DNA of 64,000 nucleotides from Candidatus Methylomirabilis sp. (GCF_028716865.1 NZ_JAQUOY010000008.1:1-64000); one strand, 5' to 3'; positions 1-8,651 are shown, counted from the stretch's first letter. Program-made: numbers and translations. The notes: a model not told the origin generated them from the letters alone.

Positions 1-441
1 CAGAATACCTTTACGCCGGCGGTTTCGTTGGTCATGGCGCTTCACGAGTCCCTCGCCGCGATCAGGGCGGAGGGTCTCACCGCGCTCTTCGCGCGGCATG
101 ACCGGCTTGCGCGGGCGACCCGCGCCGGTGTCAGGGCGCTCGGGCTTGAACTGTTCACGGAGCGGCCCACCCCGGCGCTGACCGCTGTGACTGCCCCGTC
201 GGGTATCGAGGCCGGTGCTATCGTGAAGAGGCTTCGAACGGCACACGGCATCACCATCTCGGGCGGACAGGCGCAGCTTAAGGGGAAGATCTTTCGTCTG
301 GCTCACCTGGGATATGCTGATGAATCCGATGTTGTTATCTGCCTCGCGGCACTGGAACGAACCCTCACCGACCTCGGCTATCCGGTTAAGCTAGGCGAAG
401 GGGTGCGGGCGGCCCAGGAGGTGCTGGGCCAGACAGGCTGA
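1..441 (+). CDS. Class V aminotransferase, C-terminal part (partial)
   Basis: The reading frame is open from the first base of the window, so the 5' end lies outside. The visible 146 residues begin QNTFTPAVSLV and continue through a C-terminal small domain with ITISGGQ and FRLAHLGY, as in the alanine-glyoxylate / serine-pyruvate aminotransferase family (PLP, fold type I). The PLP lysine lies upstream of the visible part. It sits 60 bp before serA, and this family supplies phosphoserine transaminase activity in several lineages lacking classical SerC. A serine-biosynthesis role is therefore inferred from context; a glyoxylate aminotransferase is equally compatible with the sequence. Confidence 0.85.
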   Translation, partial: QNTFTPAVSLVMALHESLAAIRAEGLTALFARHDRLARATRAGVRALGLELFTERPTPALTAVTAPSGIEAGAIVKRLRTAHGITISGGQAQLKGKIFRLAHLGYADESDVVICLAALERTLTDLGYPVKLGEGVRAAQEVLGQTG

Positions 442-446
442 GGGAA

Positions 447-482
447 AATAGCTTTCAGCCGATAGCTGATCGCTGATAGCTG
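447..482. repeat. Short imperfect CAGC/GATAGCTG repeat cluster
   Basis: The gap before serA is built from overlapping copies of GATAGCTG / GATCGCTG / TTTCAGC units, partly self-complementary. Similar units fill the gap before hisZ (2085-2160) and appear at 60744-60764. Function unknown; it may be a genome-wide intergenic repeat family. Confidence 0.5.
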
Positions 483-500
483 TTTTTTAGAGGGGAACGG

Positions 501-2081
501 ATGCGAATTCTTGTAAGTGATGGTCTCTCGCCACGCGGCATTGAGATTCTGCGCCAAGCCGAGGCGTTCGAGGTTGATGAGCGGCGCAAGTTGAGCCCCG
601 AGGCGCTGCAGGAGTGTATCGACCACTACGATGGCCTGATCGTCCGAAGTGCCACCAAGGTGACCGCCCCGATCCTGCGGGCAGCGCACCGACTGAAGGT
701 GGTCGGGAGGGCGGGCGTCGGGGTGGACAATATCGACGTCGAGGCGGCAACGGCTCGCGGAATCCTGGTGATGAATGCCCCGAGCGGTAATACCCTGACC
801 ACCGCCGAACATACCTTCTCGCTCCTGCTGGCCCTCGCTAAGAATATCCCACAGGCCACCGCCTCGATGAAGGGCGGCCGGTGGGAGAAGGGCGCGTTCG
901 TCAGTGTCGAGGTGGGGGGGAAGACATTGGGGATCATCGGCTTGGGTCGGATCGGAGGTGAGGTCGCTCGACGCGCGAAGGGGTTCGCCATGCGCGTCAT
1001 CGTCGCTGATCCCTTTGTCTCTGAGGAGACCGCGACAGCGCTGGGGGTCGAACTGGTGGAACTTCCAGACCTGTTCCAACGGTCGGATTTTATCACGATC
1101 CACACCCCCATCACCCCGGAGACGTACCATCTCATCGATCGCGACGCGATCGCGCAGATGAAGACGGGGGTTCGGATCATCAATTGCGCGAGGGGCGGGA
1201 TCGTCGACGAGACGGCCCTGTATGAGGCGATGAAGGCCGGCAAGGTTGCGGGCGCGGCGATGGATGTGTTTGAACAGGAGCCGACCACCGACTCGTCGCT
1301 GTTTACACTCAACAACTTTGTCTGCACCCCGCATATCGGCGCGGCGAGCGAGGAAGCGCAGGAGAATGTCGCTGTCGAGATCGCCCAGCAGGTCGTCGAG
1401 TACCTTCAGAAAGGGCTGATCAGGAACGCTGTGAATGCCCCGTCGATCGATCCAGCGCTGTACAAGGTACTTCAGCCGTATCTCACCCTGTCCGAGAAAC
1501 TGGGCCGCCTGGCCTCTCAGCTTGCCGAGGGGGGGCTGCGCCAGATTCGGATCGATTACCGGGGCGAGATTGCGGGCTACGACCCGGCGCCGCTCACCGC
1601 GTCCGTCGTCAAGGGGACGCTGGACCCCTTTTTGGGCGATGAGGTCAACTACGTCAACGCCTTGGCCCTGGCGAAAGGGCGCGGCATACGGATCATTGAG
1701 AGCAAGGTGCTGGAGGAGGCCGACTATGCGAGCCTCATCACCGTCTCGGTGAAGGGCGACCGTGGCACGAGTGAGGTCGCGGGGACGCTCTTCAGCCGCC
1801 GAGAGCCCAGGGTCGTCCGGATCAACGAATTCCGCTTGGAAGCCATCCCCGAAGGGTACCTCCTGATCTTCTCCAACCTGGACGTGCCTGGGGTCATCGG
1901 GACGATCGGCACCCTGCTCGGAAAGAACCGAGTCAACATCGCCGGAATGCAGTTGGGACGGGAGTTGCCTGGTGGCCGGGCTGTGTCAGTGGTGAATGTC
2001 GACAACCCTGTTCCCGCTCATGTCATAGACGAAATCCGGCGGCTCCCCAATATCGTCTTCGTTAAGCTTGTGAAGGCCTAA
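501..2081 (+). CDS. serA: D-3-phosphoglycerate dehydrogenase
   Basis: First step of serine synthesis: NAD-dependent oxidation of 3-phosphoglycerate to 3-phosphohydroxypyruvate in the cytosol. The 526-residue protein is the long form. Residues ~1-315 are the catalytic and Rossmann parts (GRAGVGVDNID, nucleotide loop GLGRIGGEVARRA, substrate/catalytic stretch INCARGGIVDE, and TPHIGAASEEA holding the catalytic His). They are followed by the extra ASB-type domain and a C-terminal ACT domain (FSNLDVPGVIGTIGTLLG), which in this family usually binds serine as feedback inhibitor. ATG start is preceded by AGAGGGGAACGG. Together with the upstream aminotransferase it suggests a serine operon. Confidence 0.97.
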   Translation: MRILVSDGLSPRGIEILRQAEAFEVDERRKLSPEALQECIDHYDGLIVRSATKVTAPILRAAHRLKVVGRAGVGVDNIDVEAATARGILVMNAPSGNTLTTAEHTFSLLLALAKNIPQATASMKGGRWEKGAFVSVEVGGKTLGIIGLGRIGGEVARRAKGFAMRVIVADPFVSEETATALGVELVELPDLFQRSDFITIHTPITPETYHLIDRDAIAQMKTGVRIINCARGGIVDETALYEAMKAGKVAGAAMDVFEQEPTTDSSLFTLNNFVCTPHIGAASEEAQENVAVEIAQQVVEYLQKGLIRNAVNAPSIDPALYKVLQPYLTLSEKLGRLASQLAEGGLRQIRIDYRGEIAGYDPAPLTASVVKGTLDPFLGDEVNYVNALALAKGRGIRIIESKVLEEADYASLITVSVKGDRGTSEVAGTLFSRREPRVVRINEFRLEAIPEGYLLIFSNLDVPGVIGTIGTLLGKNRVNIAGMQLGRELPGGRAVSVVNVDNPVPAHVIDEIRRLPNIVFVKLVKA

Positions 2082-2084
2082 AAA

Positions 2085-2160
2085 CAGCCATCAGCAGTCA
2101 GCGATCAGCAGTCAGAAAAGGCTGAGAGCTGATGGCTGAATGCTGATCTTCTGATCTTCA
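2085..2160. repeat. CAGC/GATCAGC-type intergenic repeats
   Basis: The whole serA-hisZ gap consists of degenerate units such as CATCAGCAGTCAGC, GATCAGCAGTCAG, GAGAGCTGATGGCTG and AATGCTGATC. The units occur in both orientations, so the transcript could fold on itself. Same family as 447-482. Confidence 0.5.
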
Positions 2161-3474
2161 ATGAGCGACTTCGAATATTCCTCCAAGACCGCTATTCCGA
2201 AAGGCGTCCGAGTCTTTCCGCCGGAGGAGACCGCGCTGCGCCGCTGGGCTGAGCGCCGGATCCTTACGGTCTTTGAGCGATGGGGGTTCCAAGAGGTCAT
2301 CACTCCGACCTTCGAATACCTGGAGGTCTTCTCGGGAGACTCGGAGGGGGAGGGCGGAGACAAGATCTTCAAGTTCGTCGACCGACAGACCGGCCGCCTG
2401 CTGGCGCTGCGGTACGACCCAACCCCCCAGGTGGCGCGCCTTGCGGCGACTACGTTTCGGCACCGTCCCTTGCCGTTGCGCCTCTCGTATGTGACGAATA
2501 TCTTTCGCTACGAAGCCCCTCAGGCCGGTCGGCAGCGCGAGCGTGTTCAGCTTGGCGTGGAGTTGATCGGGCTGGAGCGGCCGGAGGCCGATGCCGAAAT
2601 GGTGGCGATGGCGGTGGAGGGCTGCCGGGCCCTCGGCCTGCAGCGCTTTCAAATCGACGTCGGCCAGATCGAGTACGTCCGGGGGCTCGTCGATGCCCTG
2701 GGGCTCGGACCGGATCGACGCCGGGCGCTTGTCTCGGCTATCGACAGGAAGGATACCCCTGAGCTCGAGCTGCTCCTGCGAGGTCTGGACGCGGACGACA
2801 AGTCCAAGCGGGCCGTGCTGGATCTGCCGCTGCTCTATGGGGGGAAGGAGGTCCTGGCCCGCGCGGGTGATCTGGCGCCCAACCGGCGCTCGCAGGAGGC
2901 TCTGAGAAATCTTACCCAGGTCTATGAGGTGCTGGAGCAGTACGGTCTGGCGGATCAGGTGATCATCGATCTCGGCGAAGTAAGGGCCTTCGAGTACCAC
3001 ACCGGTGTAACCTTTGCGGCCTTTGCGCAGGGCCTGGGTTCGGAGATCTCGCGCGGCGGCCGATATGACGACCTGATCGGTGGGTTCGGGTATCCCTGCC
3101 CCGCCACCGGCTTCGCCTTTGACCTGGATAAGGTCCTGGAGGCTGTAGGTGCCGAGGGGCGGCCTCCGCTCCTTCCCGGCCAGAGGTTTCTGATTATCGA
3201 CTTTAACCCCGACAAGCGGTACGCCCTTCGTATCGCCCGGCTTCTGCGAGAACAGGGCTATTCGGTAGCGAGAGATATCATCACGCGGGACCTGGAAGGC
3301 TCATTTGACTATGCGGTAGCATCCGGGATCGGCCGAGCAATCGTGCTGGGCTTCCCTCATCTGCCTCAGGACGAGTTATTCATCAGGGATCTTGCCTCGG
3401 GAACTGAGGAGCGGGTCCCGGTCGAGCGGTTTTGCGGCGAGATCGAACGTGGAGAGCGACGATGGCCAATGTAA
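2161..3474 (+). CDS. hisZ: ATP phosphoribosyltransferase regulatory subunit
   Basis: A 437-residue class II aminoacyl-tRNA-synthetase-like protein (histidyl-tRNA synthetase paralog). HisZ proteins bind short-form HisG and are needed for its activity in the first step of histidine synthesis. Recognisable parts are the dimer/motif 2-like region (RYDPTPQVARLAA, LSYVTNIFRYEAPQAGRQRER) and a motif 3-like SRGGRYDDLIGGFG near residue 300. There is no full C-terminal anticodon-binding domain of HisRS, which favours HisZ over a tRNA synthetase. The 3' end overlaps purA by 13 bp, a hisZ-purA arrangement found in many bacteria. HisG is not in the window. Confidence 0.93.
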   Translation: MSDFEYSSKTAIPKGVRVFPPEETALRRWAERRILTVFERWGFQEVITPTFEYLEVFSGDSEGEGGDKIFKFVDRQTGRLLALRYDPTPQVARLAATTFRHRPLPLRLSYVTNIFRYEAPQAGRQRERVQLGVELIGLERPEADAEMVAMAVEGCRALGLQRFQIDVGQIEYVRGLVDALGLGPDRRRALVSAIDRKDTPELELLLRGLDADDKSKRAVLDLPLLYGGKEVLARAGDLAPNRRSQEALRNLTQVYEVLEQYGLADQVIIDLGEVRAFEYHTGVTFAAFAQGLGSEISRGGRYDDLIGGFGYPCPATGFAFDLDKVLEAVGAEGRPPLLPGQRFLIIDFNPDKRYALRIARLLREQGYSVARDIITRDLEGSFDYAVASGIGRAIVLGFPHLPQDELFIRDLASGTEERVPVERFCGEIERGERRWPM

Positions 3475-4772
3475 TCGTTGTCGGTACGCAGTGGGGCGAC
3501 GAAGGGAAGGGCAAGATCGTTGATCTCCTCTCAGAGTATTTCGATGCGGTGGCCAGGTACCAGGGCGGGTCCAACGCCGGCCATACGGTCGTGGTGGGGG
3601 AGGAGAAGATCGTCCTGCACTTGGTCCCGTCTGGCGTACTGAGGAAAGGGAAGGTTTGCATCCTGGGGAACGGCGTGGTGATTGATCTGACCGCCCTTAT
3701 CCAGGAAATGGATCAGCTCGGCAGGCTGCGCGTGAAGATCGAGGAGAACTTCTTTATCAGCAAGAACGCGCATCTGGTGCTCCCCTACCATCAGATCCTG
3801 GACGCCGAACTGGAACGGCTCCGAGAGGGACGGCAGATCGGGACCACGAGACGCGGGATCGGTCCGGCCTATGTCGATAAGATGGCGAGGACAGGAATCC
3901 GGGTGGGCGATCTGACCGACCGTGACCTCTTCAAGGAGCGCCTCCGCAGTAATCTTGAAGAGAAGCGAGCCCAGTTCCCCAGGCATCGGGAGCTGCAGGA
4001 ACTCGATCACGAAAAAATGGCGGCGGAGCAACTTGAGCAGTTCGAGCGCATTCGCGGCTTCGTGGTGGACAGCTCCCTCGTCATTTACGATCTGATCAAA
4101 GCCGGGAAGAGCGTCCTGTTTGAGGGGGCGCAGGGAACCCTCCTGGACGTCGATCTCGGGACCTACCCCTACGTTACCTCATCGAGCGCCACGGCCGGAG
4201 GCGCCTGCACCGGGATTGGGGTGAGTCCGCTTACGATCGACGGCGTCCTCGGCGTTACCAAAGCCTATACGACGCGTGTCGGCGAGGGTCCAATGCCGAC
4301 GGAGCTGACGGATGCAACCGGTCAGATGCTGCAGACGCGCGGGCAGGAGTTCGGAGCCACAACAGGGCGGCCGAGGCGCTGTGGCTGGTTCGATGCCGTT
4401 GCCGTCAGGTACAGCGCCAGGATCAACGGCCTCTCGGCCCTTGCCCTCATGAAGCTGGACGTCCTGGATGCCTGTGACTCGATCCGGATCTGCACGGGCT
4501 ACCGCTGCAACGGTGCGACCCTTCGAGAATTTCCGAACGAGACCGGTCTCTTACAAGCGTGTGAGCCGATCTATGAAGAGGTGCCAGGCTGGAACGAGAG
4601 TATTGCCGGCATCACCTCATACAAGCGCCTGCCGGCTAATTGCCGGGCCTATATCGAGCGAATTGAGGGGCTGACAGGGGTCAAGGCAGGGCTCATCTCC
4701 ACAGGGCCCCGGCGGGATCAGACGATCCTTCGCTCGACGCCGGCCTTGCGGCAGTGGGGGCTGGCACGCTAA
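3462..4772 (+). CDS. purA: Adenylosuccinate synthetase
   Basis: GTP-dependent ligation of IMP and aspartate to adenylosuccinate, the first committed step of AMP synthesis. The 436-residue protein opens with MANVIVVGTQWGDEGKGK, the family N-terminal P-loop signature. It retains the NAGHTVV loop, GTTRRGIGPAY, FEGAQGTLLD, and the C-terminal GTP-specificity region. The start at 3462 is chosen because the family normally begins MANVxVVGxQWG; an in-frame extension upstream would run into hisZ. It overlaps hisZ by 13 bp, so the two are probably translationally coupled. Confidence 0.97.
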   Translation: MANVIVVGTQWGDEGKGKIVDLLSEYFDAVARYQGGSNAGHTVVVGEEKIVLHLVPSGVLRKGKVCILGNGVVIDLTALIQEMDQLGRLRVKIEENFFISKNAHLVLPYHQILDAELERLREGRQIGTTRRGIGPAYVDKMARTGIRVGDLTDRDLFKERLRSNLEEKRAQFPRHRELQELDHEKMAAEQLEQFERIRGFVVDSSLVIYDLIKAGKSVLFEGAQGTLLDVDLGTYPYVTSSSATAGGACTGIGVSPLTIDGVLGVTKAYTTRVGEGPMPTELTDATGQMLQTRGQEFGATTGRPRRCGWFDAVAVRYSARINGLSALALMKLDVLDACDSIRICTGYRCNGATLREFPNETGLLQACEPIYEEVPGWNESIAGITSYKRLPANCRAYIERIEGLTGVKAGLISTGPRRDQTILRSTPALRQWGLAR

Positions 4773-4813
4773 GCTTCTTCTGAAACGCCCGCGTTTATAG
4801 CCTTCTGCATGAC

Positions 4814-4889
4814 GACCCGTTAGCTCAGTTGGCAGAGCTCCTGCCTTTTAAGCAGGGAGTCCCGGGTTCGAGTCCCGGACGGGTCACCA
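4814..4889 (+). tRNA. tRNA-Lys (anticodon UUU)
   Basis: A 76-nt cloverleaf. Acceptor stem GACCCGT / ACGGGTC, D-arm TAGCTCAGTTGGCAGAGC, anticodon stem CCTGC / GCAGG around loop CTTTTAA (anticodon TTT), T-arm CCGGGTTCGAGTCCCGG, discriminator A and encoded CCA. It decodes AAA/AAG. It marks the edge between the housekeeping block and the small accessory region that follows. Confidence 0.97.
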
Positions 4890-5225
4890 TAATTTCAAGT
4901 AGTTAGATGAGTTGACATGATGTTTTAGCGATGCAGACATCCTGCAGATTTCAGGAGAAGGTGTAGGATAGTGCAGACGGTTGTGCAGATGGACTGCCCA
5001 CTGATGTGGGCGGCCCACCGGATTGGCTCGCGGAGGGCGTACGAAAATGGCTGAGGCTTCCATTCTACCCTCAAATAGTCTTGCCTGCCGCGTTGCGGGC
5101 GGGGAACATCACTCGCTTCCGGATAAGTTCCGAAATGGCTGTGGGTCGATCACGTATGTTGGTACCTCCGGCTGTCTCATGTTATACTTCGTCCGGTATT
5201 CAATGACACCTCTGTGGGGGGTCCC
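4890..5225. other. Gap after tRNA-Lys, no recognisable gene
   Basis: About 335 bp. Short open frames exist but none resembles a known family. A run of TGCAGA-containing words (4935-4990) suggests decayed coding DNA. The 3' part contains TTATACTTCG just before the antitoxin gene, a possible -10 region without a convincing -35. No direct repeat of the tRNA 3' end was found. Confidence 0.4.
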
Positions 5226-5444
5226 ATGGGCACTACATTTACTATCCGTCTCGACGACAAAAGCGAGAAGGCGCTTCGGGAACTATGCACGGCGACAGGC
5301 AAGAGCCGCAGTGAGGTCGTCCGAGAGGCGCTGCGCCATGAGCAACTTCGGGTGGAACTCGCCGCTATTCGTGCGGAACTCGTGCCCAGGGCGCAGGCGG
5401 CTGGTTGGTTGACTGATGAGGATGTGTTCCGGGACGTCTCGTGA
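5226..5444 (+). CDS. Ribbon-helix-helix (CopG-type) antitoxin
   Basis: 72 residues with an N-terminal ribbon-helix-helix fold: strand TTFTIRLDD, helix KALRELCTATG, helix SRSEVVREALRHEQLR. The C-terminal tail is the usual toxin-binding part. The ATG at 5226 is preferred because GGGGGG lies 5 nt upstream and the RHH strand begins right after it. The stop overlaps the GTG start of the PIN-domain gene by 4 bp (GTGA), the typical coupling of a type II toxin-antitoxin pair. It is expected to neutralise the PIN protein and repress its own promoter. Confidence 0.85.
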   Translation: MGTTFTIRLDDKSEKALRELCTATGKSRSEVVREALRHEQLRVELAAIRAELVPRAQAAGWLTDEDVFRDVS

Positions 5445-5839
5445 GGGTCTTCCTCGACACCAACGTGTGGGTCAGCGCCTTTGCCGCGCGTGGAGTCTGC
5501 GAGGAGCTGCTATTGCGCTTGCTGGAAGACGGATCGGTGCTCACCAGTCCGCTGGTCTGGGAGGAGCTTACAGAGGTACTCACGCGCAAGGTGTTACCGT
5601 CACCCGTTGTATGGCAACGGATCCGCTCGTTGTGGTGCTCGGCTGAATCCGTGGAAGATGCTCCGGCGGAAAGAGAGGACAATGATTCACGGCTCATCGC
5701 GGCCGCTGCCGCAGCAGGAGCCGATCTCTTCGTAACCGGCGACAAAGAGGTACTGGCGCGGAGCCATTCAGGGAATATGCGCATCGTCTCCCCACGAGAT
5801 GCCTGGCTCATCCTCTATCCACCCGCTGCTCCGCACTGA
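5441..5839 (+). CDS. PIN-domain ribonuclease toxin
   Basis: 132 residues, PIN domain of the COG1569 'predicted nucleic acid-binding' type. Acidic catalytic residues are visible: Asp in VFLDTNVWVSAF (residue ~6), Glu in WEELTEVL (~40), Asp in REDNDSRLIAAA (~84), and the final acidic TGDKEVL (~103). PIN toxins cut RNA in a Mg2+-dependent way and are held by the antitoxin encoded immediately upstream. Start is a GTG overlapping the antitoxin stop. All four acidic positions are present, so the toxin is probably intact. Confidence 0.87.
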   Translation: MRVFLDTNVWVSAFAARGVCEELLLRLLEDGSVLTSPLVWEELTEVLTRKVLPSPVVWQRIRSLWCSAESVEDAPAEREDNDSRLIAAAAAAGADLFVTGDKEVLARSHSGNMRIVSPRDAWLILYPPAAPH

Positions 5840-5888
5840 CCGCCCCGCGATACTAAGGATTAAAGGCGACGCATTGACGATCCAGTGC

Positions 5889-6139
5889 CTAGGCGGCATG
5901 GATCTCTTCTCGGATCTCGTCAAACGTCACTGGTAGGCCGGTGTCTCGCGGCGGTAAAACTCCTCCAGGAACTCGGCGCGGCTCAAACGCTTGATCCCCG
6001 CAGCCTTGGCCTGGGACACCGTGCCTTGGGCGTACCACTACACCGTCGCAGCGATTCGCATCTCGCGCGCGAACTCATCCGGTGCCAGACGTAGCGCGCC
6101 GAATATCGCCAGGTCGAAATCAAACGTGATCGTTGCCAT
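5889..6139 (-). pseudogene. UPF0175-family antitoxin gene, broken
   Basis: Reading the minus strand from the ATG at 6139 gives MATITFDFD, then LAPDEFAREMRIAATV, then an in-frame TAG at 6040-6038 exactly where family members have a Lys before WY. Reading on gives WYAQGTVSQAKAAGIKRLSR, clearly UPF0175. Near 5945 the frame shifts, and the usual C-terminus GLPVTFDEIREEIHAA continues in another frame to a stop at 5891-5889. The gene therefore carries at least one nonsense codon and one frameshift. No partner PIN gene remains downstream on that strand. Confidence 0.8.
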
Positions 6140-6518
6140 GCCCCACCCTCATCACCGGTTGTGTTCTTGTGATGCGATCCGGCCGATTATGTGAACCGTC
6201 TCCGTCGCGTTCAATCCACCAAGCAGTTTTTCCAGCCATCCCGGTCTAGCCACTCTAGCGATACCCATTTTCGCTACTCCATCGCGCCCTTAGCGTGCTC
6301 TGATTTCCGTTGAAGAATGGCAGAGCATCAGCGGAAATGCAAAGTATTGCATGACGAGGCTGAGGCAAGATATCCGCGACTGCAGCAAGCGCTGTGAGCT
6401 AGATACTATGAGTTAATCGGAGAGTCGCGGGCTACTTGTAGGCATCCGTATAGCTGAAGTGCTCAGGTCGGTTGGTCCGTTCTCCGAGCGCACGCGCAGG
6501 GGCCAATACCGCGCGCTT

Positions 6519-6665
6519 GCAGCGCATCGAGGTCATTTATCGCCGGTTCCACCGGACCTACAGAAGCCCGAGCATTCAACGGGTTCTGCAGGGTGGAGTA
6601 CACGGGCCGGCACGAAACGCGTAACACAGCTGATGCGGACGGCGGGCCTCGAGGGGCGGAAGTGA
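6519..6665 (+). pseudogene. IS3-family transposase (OrfB HTH_21 part) remnant
   Basis: Two frames together give the start of an IS3-type OrfB: IEVIYRRFHRTYRSPSIQ matches the 'HR.YGSPRIH' region, then the frame changes and GTKRVTQLMRTAGLEGRK matches 'GRKRVARLMRAAGLRGR'. The DDE catalytic domain is absent, and I see no terminal inverted repeats. It is an old, truncated and frameshifted insertion-sequence fragment. Confidence 0.6.
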
Positions 6666-6780
6666 GGGTAACCCGTAGGGTCTCCGAGGCACATCGCTTC
6701 ATTGAGGCGATCGACAACCTCCGGGTGATGACGGTGCCCCCCCCATAGCGCCACCAAGAGAGTAGGGAAGGCACTCGACC

Positions 6781-6842
6781 TTGACAGCCGTTTACGAGTG
6801 TGCAATATTAGTGACTATAAAGTCGTCCATGACCAATTAGTC
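6781..6842 (+). promoter_or_regulatory. Promoter with two palindromic operators for TetR 1
   Basis: -35 TTGACA at 6781-6786, 17-bp spacer, -10-like AATATT at 6804-6809. Downstream lie two near-palindromes of the form GAC-N6-GTC: GACTATAAAGTC (6813-6824) and GACCAATTAGTC (6831-6842), starting 18 bp apart. The same pair with the same 18-bp spacing precedes the paralogous TetR gene at 12855. This suggests autoregulation by two TetR dimers. Confidence 0.7.
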
Positions 6843-6869
6843 AGAAATAACCTACAAGAGGAGGGGAAG

Positions 6870-7484
6870 GTGGCAACCGAACGGCGAGTGGAACGCCGAA
6901 TGGCAGCAACGCGAGAGAGGCTCGTCAATACAGCACTGGCATTATTCGCCAAGCAGGGAATCTATGCCACGACCGTGGAGGATGTCACGGAGGCGGCCGA
7001 TGTGGGAAAGGGGACCTTCTACCAGCACTTCCCTTCCAAGACCGCCATCATTCGACACCTGCTGCACGAGGGGTTTGGCGAACTCCTGAACCAGTGCCGC
7101 CATGAGGTGCAGTCGGCTGTGACTGCGCAAGAGCGCGTGGAACGCCTTTTGGAGGCCCAGTTCCGATTTTTCGGAAAACGGCGCGACCTCTTGATCCTGT
7201 TTCATCAAGTTCGCGGGTTAATCAAACTGCAACCGAAGGAGGCCCGCTTCCTCAAAAAGGAGTACGAACGGTACATTCGCTTTCTCGCCTCCCAACTTGC
7301 GGCGTCGTTAGACGGGAAGCGCTATTCGGAGGAGAGCTTACAGCAGATGGCATGCGCCATGGCCGGTCTCGTGACGGGTTATCTGTCCTACCTTGTGATC
7401 CTGGGCTTGAAAACAGATCGAGGGACAGAACTGGAAATCTCTACCAGAATGTTCCTGAAAGGGATCGTGGAACCATCTCAATAA
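6870..7484 (+). CDS. TetR/AcrR-family transcriptional regulator 1
   Basis: 204 residues. The N-terminal TetR DNA-binding domain is clear: RERLVNTALALFAKQG, TTVEDVTEAADVGKGTFYQHFPSK. The C-terminal ligand domain is not assignable to a known inducer. The GTG at 6870 is chosen because AGAGGAGGGG lies just upstream and the closely similar paralog at 12855 starts at the equivalent codon. It is transcribed from the operator-bearing promoter at 6781 and likely represses itself and perhaps the envelope genes that follow. Confidence 0.9.
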   Translation: MATERRVERRMAATRERLVNTALALFAKQGIYATTVEDVTEAADVGKGTFYQHFPSKTAIIRHLLHEGFGELLNQCRHEVQSAVTAQERVERLLEAQFRFFGKRRDLLILFHQVRGLIKLQPKEARFLKKEYERYIRFLASQLAASLDGKRYSEESLQQMACAMAGLVTGYLSYLVILGLKTDRGTELEISTRMFLKGIVEPSQ

Positions 7485-7701
7485 TGGGGTTGTCTGGGAT
7501 GAGGGATTTCTCCTTCGTGTGAGTTTCATTGCATCAATCGGCTGGCAGGAACCCGTGGAAATAGACCTGGTGGTCAGAAAGGAGGCGACGGATGGAGCGA
7601 GGTATCTGAGAAATCGGCTGTGAAGGTGGTTTGCTATGCAAGGCGAGTCACTGGATCACCGAAAGTAGAGATCTAGTGATCAATGAAGGAGGAAGTGAGC
7701 A

Positions 7702-8478
7702 ATGAAACGCTTGATGTCGTTATGTGGTGCAATACTGCTGCTGGCCTTCGGGGCATCCCAGGCCTTAGCCCACGGCGGTGGCAGCGATGCAATGGGTGAC
7801 TGGGACAAAGCGGATGCATGCAGTCAAGAGAAGGGCCACTACATCGTTCACCTTACTACCTATCAGCAGAAACGTGAAGCCTCAGAGGTTCGCACGCTGC
7901 AAGAAGTCGGGTCGGTGCAGTTTAAAGAGGAATTTCAGTCGTATTGCGGAGGTGTCCCGAGAACCGGAAAGATGTGGATGGCCTTTGACCTGTACAATGA
8001 AGAGCTCAGAACGGTGCCTGTCTCTGTCCGGATTGTCGAAGCCGAGGAGGGGGGACACGAACACACGGCTGGGGAGGGGAATCACGACCACTCCATTGTG
8101 TCCTTGCCCCCGACTGTGTACCGTGACGGCACGGTGAGGGTCTATACTGAGATTCCAAAGGCCGGCCACTATATGGCCATCCTGAAGTTGGAAAAGGTCG
8201 GACCTGGCATTGCCCATCACCCTCATCCCGCGTCCGATCCCGGCGAGTTGAACCGGGTCATTCACAGTCACGGCAGCGATGATCCAACACAGGCAGAAAT
8301 ACGTGCTGTTGATCCCACCTACCGCTTTCCCTTTACGGTGGGTCTGCAGATGAAGAAGCACCTGCCATGGTATTTCTCAAATCTGGGGTTTCAACTGGCC
8401 GGCACATTGCTCGGCATCTCGGGCCTGGTCGTCGGCGTGCGATACTACATGAACGGCAAGCGGAAAAAGGAGGCCTGA
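7702..8478 (+). CDS. Histidine-rich membrane-anchored periplasmic protein, unknown function
   Basis: 258 residues. Sec signal peptide (MKRLMSLCGAILLLAFGASQALA, cleavage near AHGGG), a periplasmic region with many histidines (HEHTAGEGNHDH, HHPHPAS, IHSHGSD), and one C-terminal transmembrane helix (residues ~230-248) followed by KRKKEA in the cytosol. A strong RBS (AAGGAGG) precedes the ATG. I do not recognise the family. Histidine clusters suggest metal binding, but this is only inference. It follows the TetR gene after ~215 bp, may belong to its regulon, and has no counterpart in the second TetR module. Confidence 0.75.
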   Translation: MKRLMSLCGAILLLAFGASQALAHGGGSDAMGDWDKADACSQEKGHYIVHLTTYQQKREASEVRTLQEVGSVQFKEEFQSYCGGVPRTGKMWMAFDLYNEELRTVPVSVRIVEAEEGGHEHTAGEGNHDHSIVSLPPTVYRDGTVRVYTEIPKAGHYMAILKLEKVGPGIAHHPHPASDPGELNRVIHSHGSDDPTQAEIRAVDPTYRFPFTVGLQMKKHLPWYFSNLGFQLAGTLLGISGLVVGVRYYMNGKRKKEA

Positions 8479-8651
8479 AACTGGTCATTGGCGCCTCAGT
8501 GACCGACCAGGCCGTCATTAAGGAGGGAAAAACGAAGCAGCGCTTGGAAGGCCTCAAAGTTGGGAACCATGTCTGGATGAGGTTCGAGCGGGTCAGCTCC
8601 GGCGACATCGCACAGTCGATCGTCGTCAAACGGGTGGAGAAGCAGGAGTAG
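8479..8651 (+). pseudogene. 5'-truncated paralog of the exported protein at 13543
   Basis: This stretch encodes LVIGASVTDQAVIKEG, then KTKQRLEGLKVGNHVWMRFERVSSGD in two blocks, matching the C-terminal half of the intact protein at 13543-13941 (LVVGARVTDQTVMKEG, VWMKFERVSDGD). The signal peptide and first half are gone. The fragment begins immediately at the stop of the 258-aa gene, so the deletion endpoint is sharp. It is probably untranslated, or read only as an out-of-frame extension. Confidence 0.75.

Noticed and set aside
2158-3000. 280-codon minus-strand frame opposite hisZ
   Set aside because: hisZ on the plus strand is certain; the reverse frame has no RBS and unusual composition.
4814-5225. 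tRNA-Lys as attachment site of an integrated element
   Set aside because: No integrase gene and no direct repeat of the tRNA 3' end could be found in the following accessory DNA.
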